Positions 12,599 to 26,100 of a DNA stretch of 64,000 nt are shown piece after piece. The stretch covers positions 74,072 to 138,071 of the forward strand of contig CAJJDN010000086.1 in NCBI GenBank assembly GCA_905182985.1, read 5' to 3'. The notes under the pieces are model-generated. The model was not told where the DNA came from. It was given only the letters and a program-made list of their open reading frames with translations, and did not search any database. The DNA comes from Paramecium sonneborni. Taxonomy: Eukaryota; Ciliophora; Oligohymenophorea; Peniculida; Parameciidae. The position numbers were made by a program, and so were the translations under genes. Every line of letters starts with the position of its first letter. Position 1 is the stretch's first letter.

Positions 12599-13906
12599 TC
12601 AAACAATACCTTTCTATTTCAACTCATCTCTCACTCTATCAAAATATGTAGGATCTGGATACCCATATCTTTATGGACCACCATCTAAACTTGTTTTATG
12701 ATGAATCCCATTCCAAACTACGCAGTTTTCTTATCCTGTTGTTAATGATGTCCCTATAGTAAATATTAACTTTTAATCAAATGCTTTTTTTAATAATTTT
12801 AACACTTTTTAACCTTCCTCATTATTAGGTAAATAAGCATATCTTGTTGTTCCTGAATAATATTTACCATTTTTCTTTCCATTTTAAAATATATATGTAA
12901 TTTAAATAGTATCACAATTATAACCTACACAATTTCTTCTTATTGTTTTTATTTCCATAATTCCATTTGGCTAATCACCTGTCAATTAACCAAATATTTA
13001 ATTACAAATTGGACATTTTACAAAATTTTTATTCAATAGAGGTTACAAACAAACATAATGGTATTGATGAAAGCAACTTAATGATACAACATATTTATCT
13101 TAGATATCACTATCAGAAAAACATTATTCTTAGCAAATTGGACATTAGCTTATGCTACCATCTTCTTAATTCAAAGGTAGATCAACAATATTCATTTTAA
13201 ATTAATACATGTCATCTTTCATTTTTATGTATATTTCCTTATCCACTTTATATTCATATTTTCTTTTTACTTGGTTATTTTAATTTTAAATCTTATCGCT
13301 GATTTTTTTATTATTATTAGAATTTTCCACTTATTCTAATTCCATTTTATCTTTATTTGTTTATTTTTCTTAATCCTATCTACATTAGATTTTTTGCTAG
13401 TCAAATTTTTTAATAGAAGAGTTACATGAGTCATCAATTATTTATTGGTTTTAATTAAAAAAGACAGAATTAGTTTTAAAACCATTTTTATCATTTTCAT
13501 TACTTTCCTTCTGATTATAATTTTATTGCTATGAAAATTAAGATTATGGTGGATTTTAATCATGTTATTCATTAATTGTAATGTCTTACTAATTATATTA
13601 TCTTTAATCTTAAACAGGTTTGCCTTTCAACGATTCTAGATTATATGAATAAAGTGTATCTGAATCTAGATTTTCAAGAACCTATTTTTGATTATCATTT
13701 AAAATTTTATTTCTCATTTATTAGTATTATTGTTCTGTTTTGTTTTCATTATCTAAAATTTAAAGTATGAGTTGAATTCTATTATTTATATCTTAAAGAT
13801 TAGATTCAATTTTAGGGTTTTTCCATAAGTTAGAATCATTAATTTTCTTTTAGATTAATTAAAGCTTTTCAATATCTTCACCTAGAATTTGTTTTCCAGT
13901 TTTCAT
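12599..13906 (-). CDS. Deltex-like E3 ubiquitin ligase (RING + DTC)
   Basis: An intronless 435-aa protein starting MKTGKQILGEDIEKL. Residues 1 to about 240 are Gln/Asn/Lys-rich and coiled. A RING finger (about 250-305) shows CPIC, then SCFHQYHYVCL, then CPIC. The C-terminal Deltex domain (about 310-430) has FTIGTSLTTGQENCVVW and, shortly after, IHHKTS, YGYPDPTYF and KGIV at the end. RING-DTC proteins are E3 ligases; the DTC binds ADP-ribose or NAD and can couple ubiquitin to ADP-ribosylated targets. The conserved His in NGIHHKT and the YPDPTYF motif are present. Animal Deltex acts in Notch signalling, which ciliates lack, so the role here is open. Confidence 0.9.
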
Positions 13907-13950
13907 TTTTAAAAATAGTATAAAAAATTTATAAATATATTAAATATAAA
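13907..13950. promoter_or_regulatory. 44-bp shared divergent upstream region
   Basis: Only 44 bp of almost pure A/T separate the start codons of the Deltex-like gene (minus) and the STPGR gene (plus). Both promoters must overlap here or lie within the coding regions. No specific element is recognisable. Confidence 0.5.
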
Positions 13951-15912
13951 ATGGCTTTTGTATTTTAAGCAGAAAGAAACATGTTAAATAAGCCTTCTGG
14001 TGCCCCTCCAAATGTAAAATTGATTTATAATAAATAGGTAGGTCCTGGTAGTTATCTTTCACATGAATAATTGAAGACAAAATAAGGGAATGCTCCATTC
14101 GATACATAAGTTACAAGAAATCAACCAATAAAATAAGATAATTCACCTGGTCCTGGAAGTTATAATCTTCAAAATGAAGTCTAAGGGTAAAATACTTCAT
14201 TTAATTGTTTTTATTAGGCAAAATATAGTTTTATAAACATCTTAATCAGCAGTAAAAGTAGTCGAAAAACCTTAACCTTAATCTGTTTTTGCTTCTTAGA
14301 GTAAACGATTTCATCATCCAAAAACAATGCTTTCACCTGGGTATTAAATTATTCTTAAATGCATTAAAGTCCTGGAGCATATGATGCAAATAACTGTGGA
14401 ACTAGAGTTATACAATAATAATATACATCCTAACATTATATCGAAACTTTAATGAAAATGAATAAATATTAATCAATACCCTCTATACCATCATAGAATC
14501 AAATATATGGTTATACAGAAAAAGGAAGTAATTAAAATTATTCAAGAAATTTTAGCTAATGATTTGGAAGTTAACAAATTTCCATTTCCAACATTTACTG
14601 GTCTTAAATAAGATTCAGTTGGTCCAGGTTAATATGATGTAAAGGATGCATTTGAATAAAATAAATATAAAGGAAGTTTTTGGCATAAATCTAAAGCTCC
14701 AAGATTAGCACCAACTATTTCAAAAGAAAAAGAATTAATGGTTGGACCTGGAACTTATGATCCAAATGCATCAGTTGTACCTTTACATAAGCTTAATCCA
14801 TCTGGAAATTTTCAATCTAAATCTTAAAGATTATTTGATTCAACTAAAGAAGAAAAACAAAAACAATTTATGAAAATCTTCTATGATAAATAAAAAGATA
14901 GACTTATAAAGAATTAAGGAAATTATTTAGAAGATGATGAATATATATTTTAAGATGTAATTATTCTCATTTATATAAAATTAAAAAGGATACAACTCCA
15001 GGACCTGGATAATATTTAGGAAATACTTCCAGTCACTCAGCTATTTCAACTAATACCTAATCTACAACTAAAATTGGAAAAAATTGTTTTGGATCTAAAA
15101 GTAGAAGATTTCAAGAAAAAAAAATGCCCTGTTATGTAGGTCCTGGAGATTATGAATTAGAAACTGATATCATTAAAGAAAGTATTTCCTAAAAATAACC
15201 TCCTTTTTAATCAACTAATCTAAGATTTGAAGCTAAAGGTTTAGAAAAGCGTCCAGGACCATAAACTTATAATCCTAAAATTACTGTAAATTTTATTAAA
15301 ATTTAGTTAGTTGGACGATAAATTAACTAAAAAGTTAGAAAGAGCTCCAGTTGGTAATTTTGGATCTAATTAATCAAGATTTAAATAATAAGATAATGAA
15401 ATGCCTGGTCCAGGAACTTATGATGAACAAAATAAAAAAGTTAAAGGAGTTGCATCTGTCTTTACTTCCAAAACTAAAAGAGTAGATGCTGCTTCAATTC
15501 CCAAAGATAATTTTCCAGCTCCAGGTGCATATGATGTCAAAAATTACACCATTGAATAAACTACCAAAATTGAAAAGGAAGAGGACCCAGATTTAGCCAT
15601 TTATAAACCAGCCTTTGGATCATCTTTACCCAGATTTAAACATAAAGAAAAAAAACCTATAGATGAAGAAGATGATGAACAAGAAGATTAATAAATAAGA
15701 ATGCATAATAGTTCATCTTTATTTTAGAAAAAAAAAAAATCTCATCCTCCATTTAACTTTAGAGTAATTTCTATTTTCATTATCTAACTTAGGAAAATAG
15801 ATTTAATTATGATAAAAAAGAAGAAAATTAACCTGGTCCAGGGGAATACTTTGATCCAAAAGAAAATGCTTGGAATAAATCTACTTTTAATATTTTATTC
15901 TAAGAAATTTGA
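13951..15912 (+). CDS. STPGR (SHIPPO) repeat ciliary protein
   Basis: A 598-aa protein; six introns (22, 29, 28, 32, 25 and 29 nt) restore an exact frame. It carries many sperm-tail PG-rich repeats: GPGSYLSHEQL, SPGPGSYNLQ, SPGPGAYDAN, GPGQYDVKDAF, GPGTYDPNAS, GPGDYELET, MPGPGTYDEQ, APGAYDVKN and PGPGEYFDPKE. STPGR proteins bind microtubules, often inside ciliary doublets, which fits a ciliate. Intron boundaries inside repeats rebuild the PGPG motif (the intron at about 14339-14367), which supports the model. The C-terminus has an acidic patch (EEDDEQED). No catalytic domain. Confidence 0.92.
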
Positions 15913-16245
15913 TAATTTTGTATAATATTTATTATTATATTTTACCTTGATATTCATCCCAAATTTTCAATTACTTTAAACTATTTAAATATATATCAGA
16001 TTCAATTATTTATGCTTTTAATGATTTTAAATAAATAAATTTGTTCAGTCAAGTCTAAATCATAACAAAAATTAAATTAAAAATTTTTAAATTAAACAAT
16101 AAATTATAGCTAATAAGAAATTCAAATTTATTTGATAATAATCATATTAAATAGATTTAGAAGGTAACTTAAAGCTATAGATTTTAAAATGAAAATTAAA
16201 AAGTCCTTTTCTATAAATAATTACAATAAAAACATATATCATTTT

Positions 16246-17365
16246 TCATATTTTCTTAAAGAATTTAAAATCTGATCTAGTATGTTAATGAATATTGGAA
16301 AACTTCAAGGAATCAGTAATTTTAAATTATTTAGAAATAGATACAGTTGTTTTACATTTATTTGATGATGTACTAATATATAATTATATGCAATATACCT
16401 ATTAACATTTACTATCTAAATTTGTAATGGAGACAACAATTTAGAGAGTGGATTTTCTTTGACTACTCTTTAAGTGAATGATCCAAAGTGACTAAATTCT
16501 TTTTAAGTTGGATATTATTTATTATTTATTCTTGATGTAGATTAAATATTAGAAGGTTATTAATATAATGAAAGTTATTTACTAGTTTTAGCAGAATTTA
16601 AATTAGTTCCTTAATTTGATTATTGTGCCATAATTTTTCTTGATAGTACTTATTTAATAGTTCTTTATGATAATCCAATTGGAAATTTAAGGTTAAGAGA
16701 ATGTGGAGGTTATGTTTATTTTTGTTTCTTTCTAGCTATATGCTTAAGAAAACTATCTAATTTTTCTTATTCTGTATTTGATTGGATTAATTGTAGATCT
16801 TCAACATTTAATTTAATGGAGTTAAGTTTGGTTTAAATTTTATCAATAGTTTTTGAGGATTCGTCAATATCATTTAAGATGTTACTATATTTTTTATCAG
16901 ACTTCTAAGTTATAGTAATTTCAGGTTATTCTCCTACAATAATTTTTTGAGGTTGATTTGGATTTATTTTATTTTGATATTCAATAAATCGCTTGATCCT
17001 TAAATACTCAACTTTTCTTCTCTTATCATGGTAACTAAATATGAAATCAATATTCTACTTGCTAATGATATCTGAAATTTTTGGAAGAAAACATCTAGGT
17101 ATTTCATTGTGAAATTTGTAATATTCAACCAAGGATGTGATTTTATTAAGAATTTCATCTAAAATAGGTTGAGTTATATACTAATAGTATAAGTTCTTCT
17201 TAAATATTCTTGTTGATGATTAATGTTAGAGATGTAATGAAAATGTATAACTTAGTTTGTTCTTGCATTATCTATAAAGTCATTCAAAGATTTGGTGTAT
17301 TGATAGTTATCAGCTTAAGAATACTTGCGAAGTAATATTAGTTATGATAATTTAATGTTACTCAT
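16246..17365 (-). CDS. Hypothetical protein (356 aa) with coiled coil
   Basis: Starts MSNIKLSQLILLRKYSQ. Two introns (23 and 26 nt) give exactly 356 codons. The N-terminal third is helical with aromatic residues (FSYHDKRRKVEYLR). A coiled coil follows (about 190-230), then a Ser/Gln/Lys-rich basic tail ending FKFFKKI. No domain recognised. It begins 33 bp downstream of the phosphodiesterase stop on the same strand. Codon use (purine-first, A/T third) is as in its neighbours, so I take it as a real gene of unknown function. Confidence 0.7.
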
Positions 17366-17398
17366 TTATATATTTAATACAAAAATAAATGAGTAATA

Positions 17399-20245
17399 TC
17401 ATTGTTGTTGATTCTCTTAAGATGCCAATTAATCCCACTCTATTATAGTTTCATCAATATTATCAATTCTATCTTATAATTAATGATCCATAAATTTAGA
17501 TAACGATACATATAATGGACGAACAAAGAATTTATAAAACCCTATTTCTGATTTAGACAAAACAGATATCTATGAAGCCTATAATAATCATAATTACCTT
17601 TTGTAAATCTTTCATAAATGGTTATTAAGGTAATCCTAATCTACCTTCTTCTTCAAATTATGATTAAAATTCTTGATTAACTCTTAAAGACCATTATTTA
17701 GATATTGGCCACTTTGCAGATGCTCCAATAAAATCTGAAGTATGAATGATCATTCCAGTTATTATTTTTGTATCCTTTTCATTATTTGCTTCAAAAAATT
17801 TTAGTAAATTAAAATGTTCTTACTTATCAGTAAATATGATATTCTGTATAAATTTCTCTCTAAATTATCTAAAATCTATATTCTTTAAAAAATTCATTCT
17901 CTCTTTCAATAATAATTTCAATGCTGTTGCTGCATGATATTGTTCCAATACATTCTTATCATGATATCTTATAGCTTTCTAAGATAAATTATTTATTTCA
18001 AAAATATTTGTTCTACCTGTATGTCCTACATCATGACACAATCCACTTAAAATTAATGATAGTTTTGTCAATTAATCAAATAGATCCTTATATTGTACTT
18101 AAGAAATCATTTTATTCATTATAACATGACAACTATGCATTACATTTACTCCATGATTATAATTATGAAATGGATTTCTACGTTTATCATATCGATATTC
18201 CAATTCACCTAAAAATTCACATAATCTGTTTTTATCAAATTCGAATTCCTCAAAAAAATCATTCCTCTTTAATATCTAATAAACCATTCTTTATTTTTCT
18301 ATAGAATTATTTTCTATTTTAAATATATTAAAATCAAAACTATCTATCTAATCAATATAAATTGGTTCCTATTCCACATTCTATACATCTATTATATTTA
18401 TTTAAATTGTATCAATAAATCCATTAATCATACTCTTTTTCTTTTTATGTATAATTCCAGGAACATGAACCTATTAAGGAATATAAAAAGACAATATAGT
18501 ATCTTTTATTTCTGGATTATTTTATTCCAAATTTGATAAATATTAAGTGGCTTCCTATCTTAATTTTATTTTCTTCGTTTCCATTTCTAAACTTCTTGTT
18601 TATAGAAATCCTTCTGAAAAAATTATAGCAAAACCCTTAAACTTTTTATTTCTGGCTTTCATAAATATCTCATACAATTAATCAGTCTACTAAATATTCC
18701 ATTTATTATCTAAATGTTATTCAATTACTCTTAATAACCTCTCATTCTATATTATCTGATAATAATGTCCTCTATGAGAATATGCCAATTAAAATTCTCT
18801 ACTTAAAGAGGGAGGAATTGGTCTTGATAAAAAAGCCAATTTACCCTCTTTATCAAATTCTAGCATTATTGAATCTTTAGATTTAATGAAATATTTATAA
18901 AAAATAATTCTATCGTAACTTAACTCAATAAACTTCAAATATTTAGTATAAAGATTAGTAATAGTCTTATATACTTATAAATCATCTTTTTTATTTAAAT
19001 TTAATCCTAAAACCATTATTTCTAAAGGTAATATATCTTTAAATTGTATTTTAGTACATTTAGTCTATTTACTAGTTGGTGATAGATTAGTACTTGATAA
19101 AGAAGTGGAAGATCCTAATTAATCATTATCATTTTTTTCAATAGTATATTTGGTACGCAATAAATTGATGATTTAATTGATGAATAAATATTTGCTGCAT
19201 CTAACAAATTCTACTCCTACATCAAGTATCATATTGCCTATTTAGATTGGACTAAATATTTAAACTCTAGCTTCAATAGTAGCTTTGGATATTAATTTAC
19301 TTAAAATTTAAATTTCATTGAGACATTTATATTCTAAAGTAAGATTAAGTAAGGTATCTTTAATTTAATATTGATGATAGAAGAAACACTCATCTTAAAT
19401 TCTAATTGTATAAGTTCTTTAATACTAGGAGAACATTTGAAAGAGTTTAGTTTGATTTTCTGTTAATAAATTAACATTTGTAGTTACAGAGATTAAATCT
19501 TATAAATATTCATTTGATTCAATATTATTAAAAGAATTTTTGTTTGATTCATAAATTCCATATTAAGGATTAATGAATGTGAATTCATCACAATTCAATA
19601 GATTTTGAACAAGTTTTGAGGTAACAGCCATAATATTATCGTTAATTAACAAAGAATGTGTATTCAAAAACTAATTTTTTAATTGTTTATAGTATAGTTC
19701 TATTTCTTCAGCAATATTTTATTCTTAGAGTAAGATGATAGATGCTTATGGACTTTTATTAGATATTTTAGAGATGAATTGAGTTAATGATTTAAGATGA
19801 TCTTATACTAAATAAGTAAAGGCACTTGATCTTGATTGATAAACTTCTACTAGTGCTTCTCTAAGTTTATTAATATAGGATATTAATTCTTCTTCAGTAA
19901 GTTTACTTTCTTTAGAGAAACCACTTCTTCTGCCAATAGTTGGACTAGATTCAGAAAAATGAGAAAGGTGAGACTTTCTTCTCAATCCAGGAGAATTGGG
20001 TAATTTAAATAGTTGATGTTTAGATTTAACATAGTCAACCAATTATTATTTAAAGTCTTTTTTGTCAATGTCTTATAATGTAGATTTATATTACCCTCTA
20101 TCAAATATAATATGTCTTCATTATTAGTATTGAATTCAGTTTTAAGTTTATTCTTTTCTTTAAAATTAATTTCCCCTTGTTCATATAATTATTAGACAAC
20201 TTTATGAAAAGTAATACACCTACTCAATGTTTGGCTGATTTGCAT
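17399..20245 (-). CDS. 3',5'-cyclic nucleotide phosphodiesterase (HD type)
   Basis: A 934-aa protein with introns of 23 nt (near the start) and 19 nt (near the end); the frame is then exact. The N-terminal two thirds show no clear motif apart from Ser-rich segments; a divergent GAF-like sensory part is possible. The C-terminal catalytic domain has the PDEase metal-site signatures: NPFHNYNHGVNVMHSCH (about 680), CHDVGHTGRTN (HDxxHxGxxN), LEQYHAATAL and HTSDFIGASAKW, ending with SEIGFYKFFVRPLY. These supply the His/Asp ligands for Zn2+/Mg2+. It should hydrolyse cAMP and/or cGMP; specificity is not readable. It lies directly downstream of a PKG-like gene. Confidence 0.92.
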
Positions 20246-20344
20246 TAAAATCTAATTTTATAAAATATTATAAAATATAAGATAGAAACATAAAAAGACA
20301 AAAAGAAAAAGGTATAAGAATATATATTGTTCTTATATACTTGA

Positions 20345-22825
20345 TCAAAATGTACTATCCCATTCTGCATCCTTAGCACTAGCTAATACTTTCTTTTATC
20401 CTTAAGTATCCTTCTGAATTTAATCATGAACTGTGATTCCACGTTATTAGACACTTTAAATCTATGCAGGAGTCATAATCTTATCTTTTCCAGGCAATAA
20501 GGGTGCTTTGATTGATTTACTTAATAATTTTTCCTATTATTTAGAATAAATAATATTACCCAATCAAAATCTTTAAACCAAGCATGAGATTTTAAAGTAG
20601 TATATGATCCTCCAAGTCTGACTTCTGGAATCTTGTTCATTAATTATTCAATAAAAGGTTTAGCAGTTTTATCAGACATAAAATGAGGATAACTTATAGG
20701 CTTTTTTATGATTTCTTTATATATTTCAAAAGGATCTTCAGCCTCCTCTCCAAATGGTAAACCTCCACATATAAATTCATAAACACAAACTCCAACACTC
20801 CATAAATCTGCAAAATAACCATAACCTTTTCCTGATATTACTTCTGGTGCCATATAATGAGGTGTTCCTATTATTGTAAAAGTCTTTGAAGATTCTAAAT
20901 TTAACATTATTCTATATTCTTACATTAATTCTTAAACGATTTTGCTGTACCCATATCTATTAATTTCAAGAATCCCTTATCATCTACCATGATATTTTCC
21001 GGTTTAATATCTCTATATACAATACTATGTTATGTATGTAAATATTCCATTTATAATAACATTTGAGATGCATAAAATTAGGCATCATATTTACTTAATA
21101 ATCCTATATTTATAATTAATTAAATCATTTACCAATAACTCTTATTGCATCAAATAATTCCATTCCTGGAATATATTCAGTCAAAAAATATATATTCTCA
21201 TTATCTTTATAAGATCTATAAAATTTTAGAATAAAAGGATGATCCATCAATTCTAAAACTGCCTTCTCTTACTATATATGTTTTTAAATTCCAAATTATT
21301 ATACATGAGCTCGAGTTACATATTTCAATGCAAACAAAGTTTCTAATTCTTTAAATTTACATAAATAAACAGATCCAAACTAACCTGACCCTAATTTATT
21401 TAAATATATTAAATTCTTAAATGGTTGACTTTTTATTTACTCTTAATATGCATTAATCTTTTCAGATTATTATGCCTTTCCTTATTGAATTTTCTCAACA
21501 CTTCCTTAAACTTTTCTGAATGACTCATAATCAATAATAGCTACATGTCCATCTCCTTCCAATATGTATGTTTTTGTATGAGTAGTTCCTTATAATCTAT
21601 CTTACAATGTATCTTCAGCCATAATTGAACCTTTTTAAGATTTTACTTTATTCTCATCAATTGCATCAACATCTAATAGAATCATTAATTATCCAACCTT
21701 ATCTCCCTTTATAATTATCTTAGAATTTGCATTAAACTTTTTTATTTATACTCCCTCTAATAATTTATCCTAATAACTTGATTATGTCTTGCTAAATAAT
21801 TTAGATGAATTTAAAGCCCATTTACATATATTTTTATAGATAATAGATTATACTTAATCACCTAAAATCTATTAAATCATATCCTTCCCTAATGCTAAAA
21901 CTTTTGTATCTTTTTATATTGATTTTATAGTCATCATTCTTACTTAATTCTCATGTTTTAATGCTGATTCACCAAAAGAATCACTTGGATTTAAAACTGC
22001 TATTTATTAATTATCTTTATTAAAAACTCCACATTAACCCTCCATTATTATGTAAAATGAACTAGCCTAATCTCCCTCATTAACTATAATCTCTCCTTAA
22101 TTAAATTTCTAAGATATTAATACACCAGCCACAGCATCTTTTTATTCTCTAGTTAATTAATCTATTTCATCATTTCATATTATTACTAAAAAATTTTACA
22201 CTCTCTAAATATTTCCTATTTTTCTCTTATTCATTTCTCATTATTGTCTCTATACTCTTTCTAAATGTATGTCTGTCAATTCCCCATAAAAAACACTCTT
22301 CCACAGCCATACATGTTGCTGATCTAGGAGCATTATATAATAAGGCTAATTCACCAAACCCAAATCCAGAAGTTAATTCTTTACGTGGTACATTATCTAC
22401 TAAAACATTTATCTTTCCTTTTTCAAGAATAAAAAATGAGCTTGCTCCATCACCTTATTTAATTATTGTTTCTCCTATCTTCAATCTACAATAGAACATA
22501 CTATGTGCTAATTGCGTTCTAAAATTAACATAATATATTATTACAATTATGTATCACTCATTGAGCTAAATACAAAATGACTCTAAAAACATTTTATGAT
22601 GAATTTAATATCTTCAAGATTCTATGTTTTTTGTTCTGGATGAAATGTTTCATATATTTAAGCTATTCCACTTTCCTAAGTTGGTCTTATGGCAACATTA
22701 CGTTTAGACACTCTTCTAATTAAAGAAGCTGGAGGTTATCCCTATTAATGTTCCTACTATTAAACACCCTAATCTATTCCAAATTCCTAAACAGAAGACT
22801 TTTTAATCCAATTGTTTTGATCCAT
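20345..22825 (-). CDS. cGMP-dependent protein kinase-like (PKG), AGC family
   Basis: Starts [16 protein letters not shown]. Introns of 26, 29, 29 and 26 nt; a one-base excess A in AAA at 22173-22175 must also be removed to give 789 aa. Regulatory part: first cNMP-binding domain with [14 protein letters not shown] (about 160-173), second with [14 protein letters not shown] (about 265), then a third, weaker one. Kinase: [14 protein letters not shown] (about 470), [24 protein letters not shown] and an AGC-type tail. The activation segment begins DMGTAK rather than DFG. PKGs phosphorylate Ser/Thr after cGMP or cAMP binding; in ciliates they act in motility and secretion. It sits between a PDE and a channel gene on the same strand. 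Confidence 0.9.
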
Positions 22826-23137
22826 AAATTTAATAAAAAATATTTTCAATAAAAATATCTATTTTATAAATTAAATATTTTTATATGACCTTAACAATCT
22901 CAGTTAATTTATTAATCCTATTTCAACCTATTATATTCTTCTCTTTCCATTCCATTCAATTCACTATTTAATCTCACTAAACTATTATAAAATATTCTTA
23001 CGTACTTAATTTTAAGTTCTTTCTTAGAATTCAATCTACAAAAATCTAAAAAAAATACTACTTGAAACCTGAATTATATATATTATTATCATCTGTTTTT
23101 TTAATTCAATATTAAATTCATAATTAAATCAAATTCA

Positions 23138-26100
23138 TCATTTAAATTATTTTCCTTAGAATTTACTATGATCTGGAACTACAGAATTAAATTTTAAAGT
23201 CTATTTAACTAGAGTTGATTTTTTCTTAAATTTTAAATTCTTCTTTAAATCACCCAGATTACTTTACACATTTTCAACCAGAGGTTTTTCATTTTTTATA
23301 GTATCATTTCTTTTCAATCTCATAAATTTTAATATATATTAAAATGGATAATACATAAATTATCTCATCCTATCTAAAAAAACTTTTTCCCATTGAAATA
23401 TATCTCTATTTATAAACATAATAACATCTTTTGCATTTTATTAATTAAAATAATAATCAAACTAAGATTATGATTCAAACTCATCAAATTTTTATTAATT
23501 TAATGACCAATAGAGTGGTTGTAAAGATTACAATGCTTTTCTAACAATTAAATCATTTTAATTTTATTCTAAATTTGTTTGTAATTAATGATATAAATTT
23601 GTTATATTTTCTTACATATCATCATTAAAATCCTGAATTGCCTATGCCTTTTTCTCTAACTCTTTTTTATAATCAATAATATCATCATTCTATTTATCTG
23701 TTGATTCATCACTTTCATCATCATCATCATCTTCTGAACTATCCCCTTCTTTAATCTCATCAATTTATGGAATCTCAATTTTATGTTTTGAAGAGATATA
23801 TTTAGTAAAACCTAATGATATCCCTCCTGATAAAATTGATTATTTCCTAATCTAAAGTGCTTAATTTAAATTCTATCTAGTATCTGACTTATTTTAAACT
23901 TATTAATCAGCTATTAATCTATTTTTCCTTGTTTATTTTATATTTTATGCCTCAAAAATAGGTAAATTCTATGGAATCTTAAATCCAGGAGATTATGCAT
24001 CATCTATTGATGAATTAGAATCTGATCCCCACTCTAAATTCAACTAAACTTTAGATTATATTGCAATAATCTATAATTTATCACTTTGAAAAGCAGATGC
24101 ATATTATTATAGATAATCTTTCATTTATCTTGTACGTCTCCATTCTAATTTAAAATTTTCTTATCTTTTAAAAGATTTATTTGCTTATTGAAATTCTGCC
24201 TAACAATATCTTTTTATCACTGCTTCTCTATCTGGTACAAATAAAACTTAAGGACATTTATTTAGGGGATGTTTAAAATTTTAACAAGCTGGACAAAATG
24301 ATCCATTTTCTAAAATAGGAGGCATATAACTCAAATTAAAATTTTCTCTCAATTAACAGTATTTCTAAAAATCATTAGGAAATTCTTTTAAAGTCTTAAT
24401 GAAATCTGATTTCGATAATATTAATAGACTAGTATATCCTATAGATTTAAAAAGATCAATTTAAGGATTGTTAGATATAAAATCGTTTACACAAAAAAAT
24501 TAACCTTAATTAATGAAGGAATTAGTTTTAAATTTTTATTTATTTTCAGGATGCTAATAAACAATGAATCCTTATTCAACAAAGCATAGATGTTATTAAT
24601 TATCAAATTCAGTTGAAAAAGTAACTTAAGGAGGAATGATTTTTCTTTTAATATATTTAAAAAGTGCATTACGTAATTCTTCACTAAAATTTTTTTTTAA
24701 AAAGTCTGACTTCTCCATATATACTTTATGAGCCTAATTATTGAGTTCTTCTTTTAATTCATCTGATAATTATTCTAGTAATGTTTGTTCCATTTCTAGG
24801 TCAACTTCATCATCTTCTTTCCATCTGTAAGTTAGATATTCTTTAACTCTAATATAATTTATAATAATTAAATACTAATGTTATAAATTAAAGGGTATCT
24901 TTCTTTAATTCATATATTTATTAATAACTCTCATTCTGCGATTCCTTTCAACTTAATTTTAAGTGATATCATCAATAATACCACCAATGAAATTTACACT
25001 ATAAGAAACCCATAGACCTTTATTATAGAAATTTAAATTACATGCCCCTAAAACAAATACAATTGTTACAATTTTCTCTATTGCATTCTTTGGTACCATA
25101 TCACCATAACCAATTGTTAACATAGTCACTACAGCAAAGTAAAGTGCTTATAAATATTAATCTTCCCAATTCTTATTTTCTAAATCATTAAATCGAATCC
25201 ATGAATCTTCAAGACTTATACTACTGAAATAAAACCATATGCAACTAAATAAATGCAAAATATAGAGAAGACTTAAGATAAATTTTAACAATCCAAAAAT
25301 ACCTCTTTATGGTCTTGTTAAATATGAAATCTAATCACTTTTAGCAAATGTCTCATAAACATATTTATGTTAAGCTAAAATTAATAATAAAAATAAATTA
25401 GCTTTAGTTTTCATATCAGGTATGATCATAAATATGATCAAAATCAAAGAAGTCGAAAAATCAGTAAGAAACTCCTTTTTTAACTGATGTATAACTAATT
25501 CCCATTTATCTTTAATTGCAATTCCATTTTTATATGTAAGAGTATTTAATCTTATTAGAAAATCTAATTATAGAATAATGAGGATAACATAAGTCAATGA
25601 AATAAGATTGCTAAAGAGAATTTCAGGTTTAAAAGCTATTTCAAGTGGAACCAAGATTAAAAGAATGATTCTAAAAAAGGATGTAAAGAAATCCCAATAC
25701 ATTTTGAAGAGTGATTCTGGTTAAACAATAGGAATTTTATTAATTATTGCATTGATGCAATTAAAAATAGGTTTTCTCAATTTTTTCAAATCTTCTTTTA
25801 CTTACTCAAGACTTATGGTATCTCGCATGACTTTATCTCTATCTAAAAGAGTTTTCATTCTCTTTAGATTAAATCCGGCTTATTTAACACGTTTTGAATA
25901 TGTAAATAAATTTTGCCTAAAGAGAATAAATGATTTTTTATACGCATCAGAAGCCTTATCACCAATCAGATTAAAATGAGCCTCATTTAGACTCCCTAAT
26001 CTTTTACGATTAAATGATAATTTTTCTACGAATCTTCCAATGAAAAATAAAAACTTAAAACTTAGTTAAGCATTTGTTTAACTTATTTAAGCATTTACTT

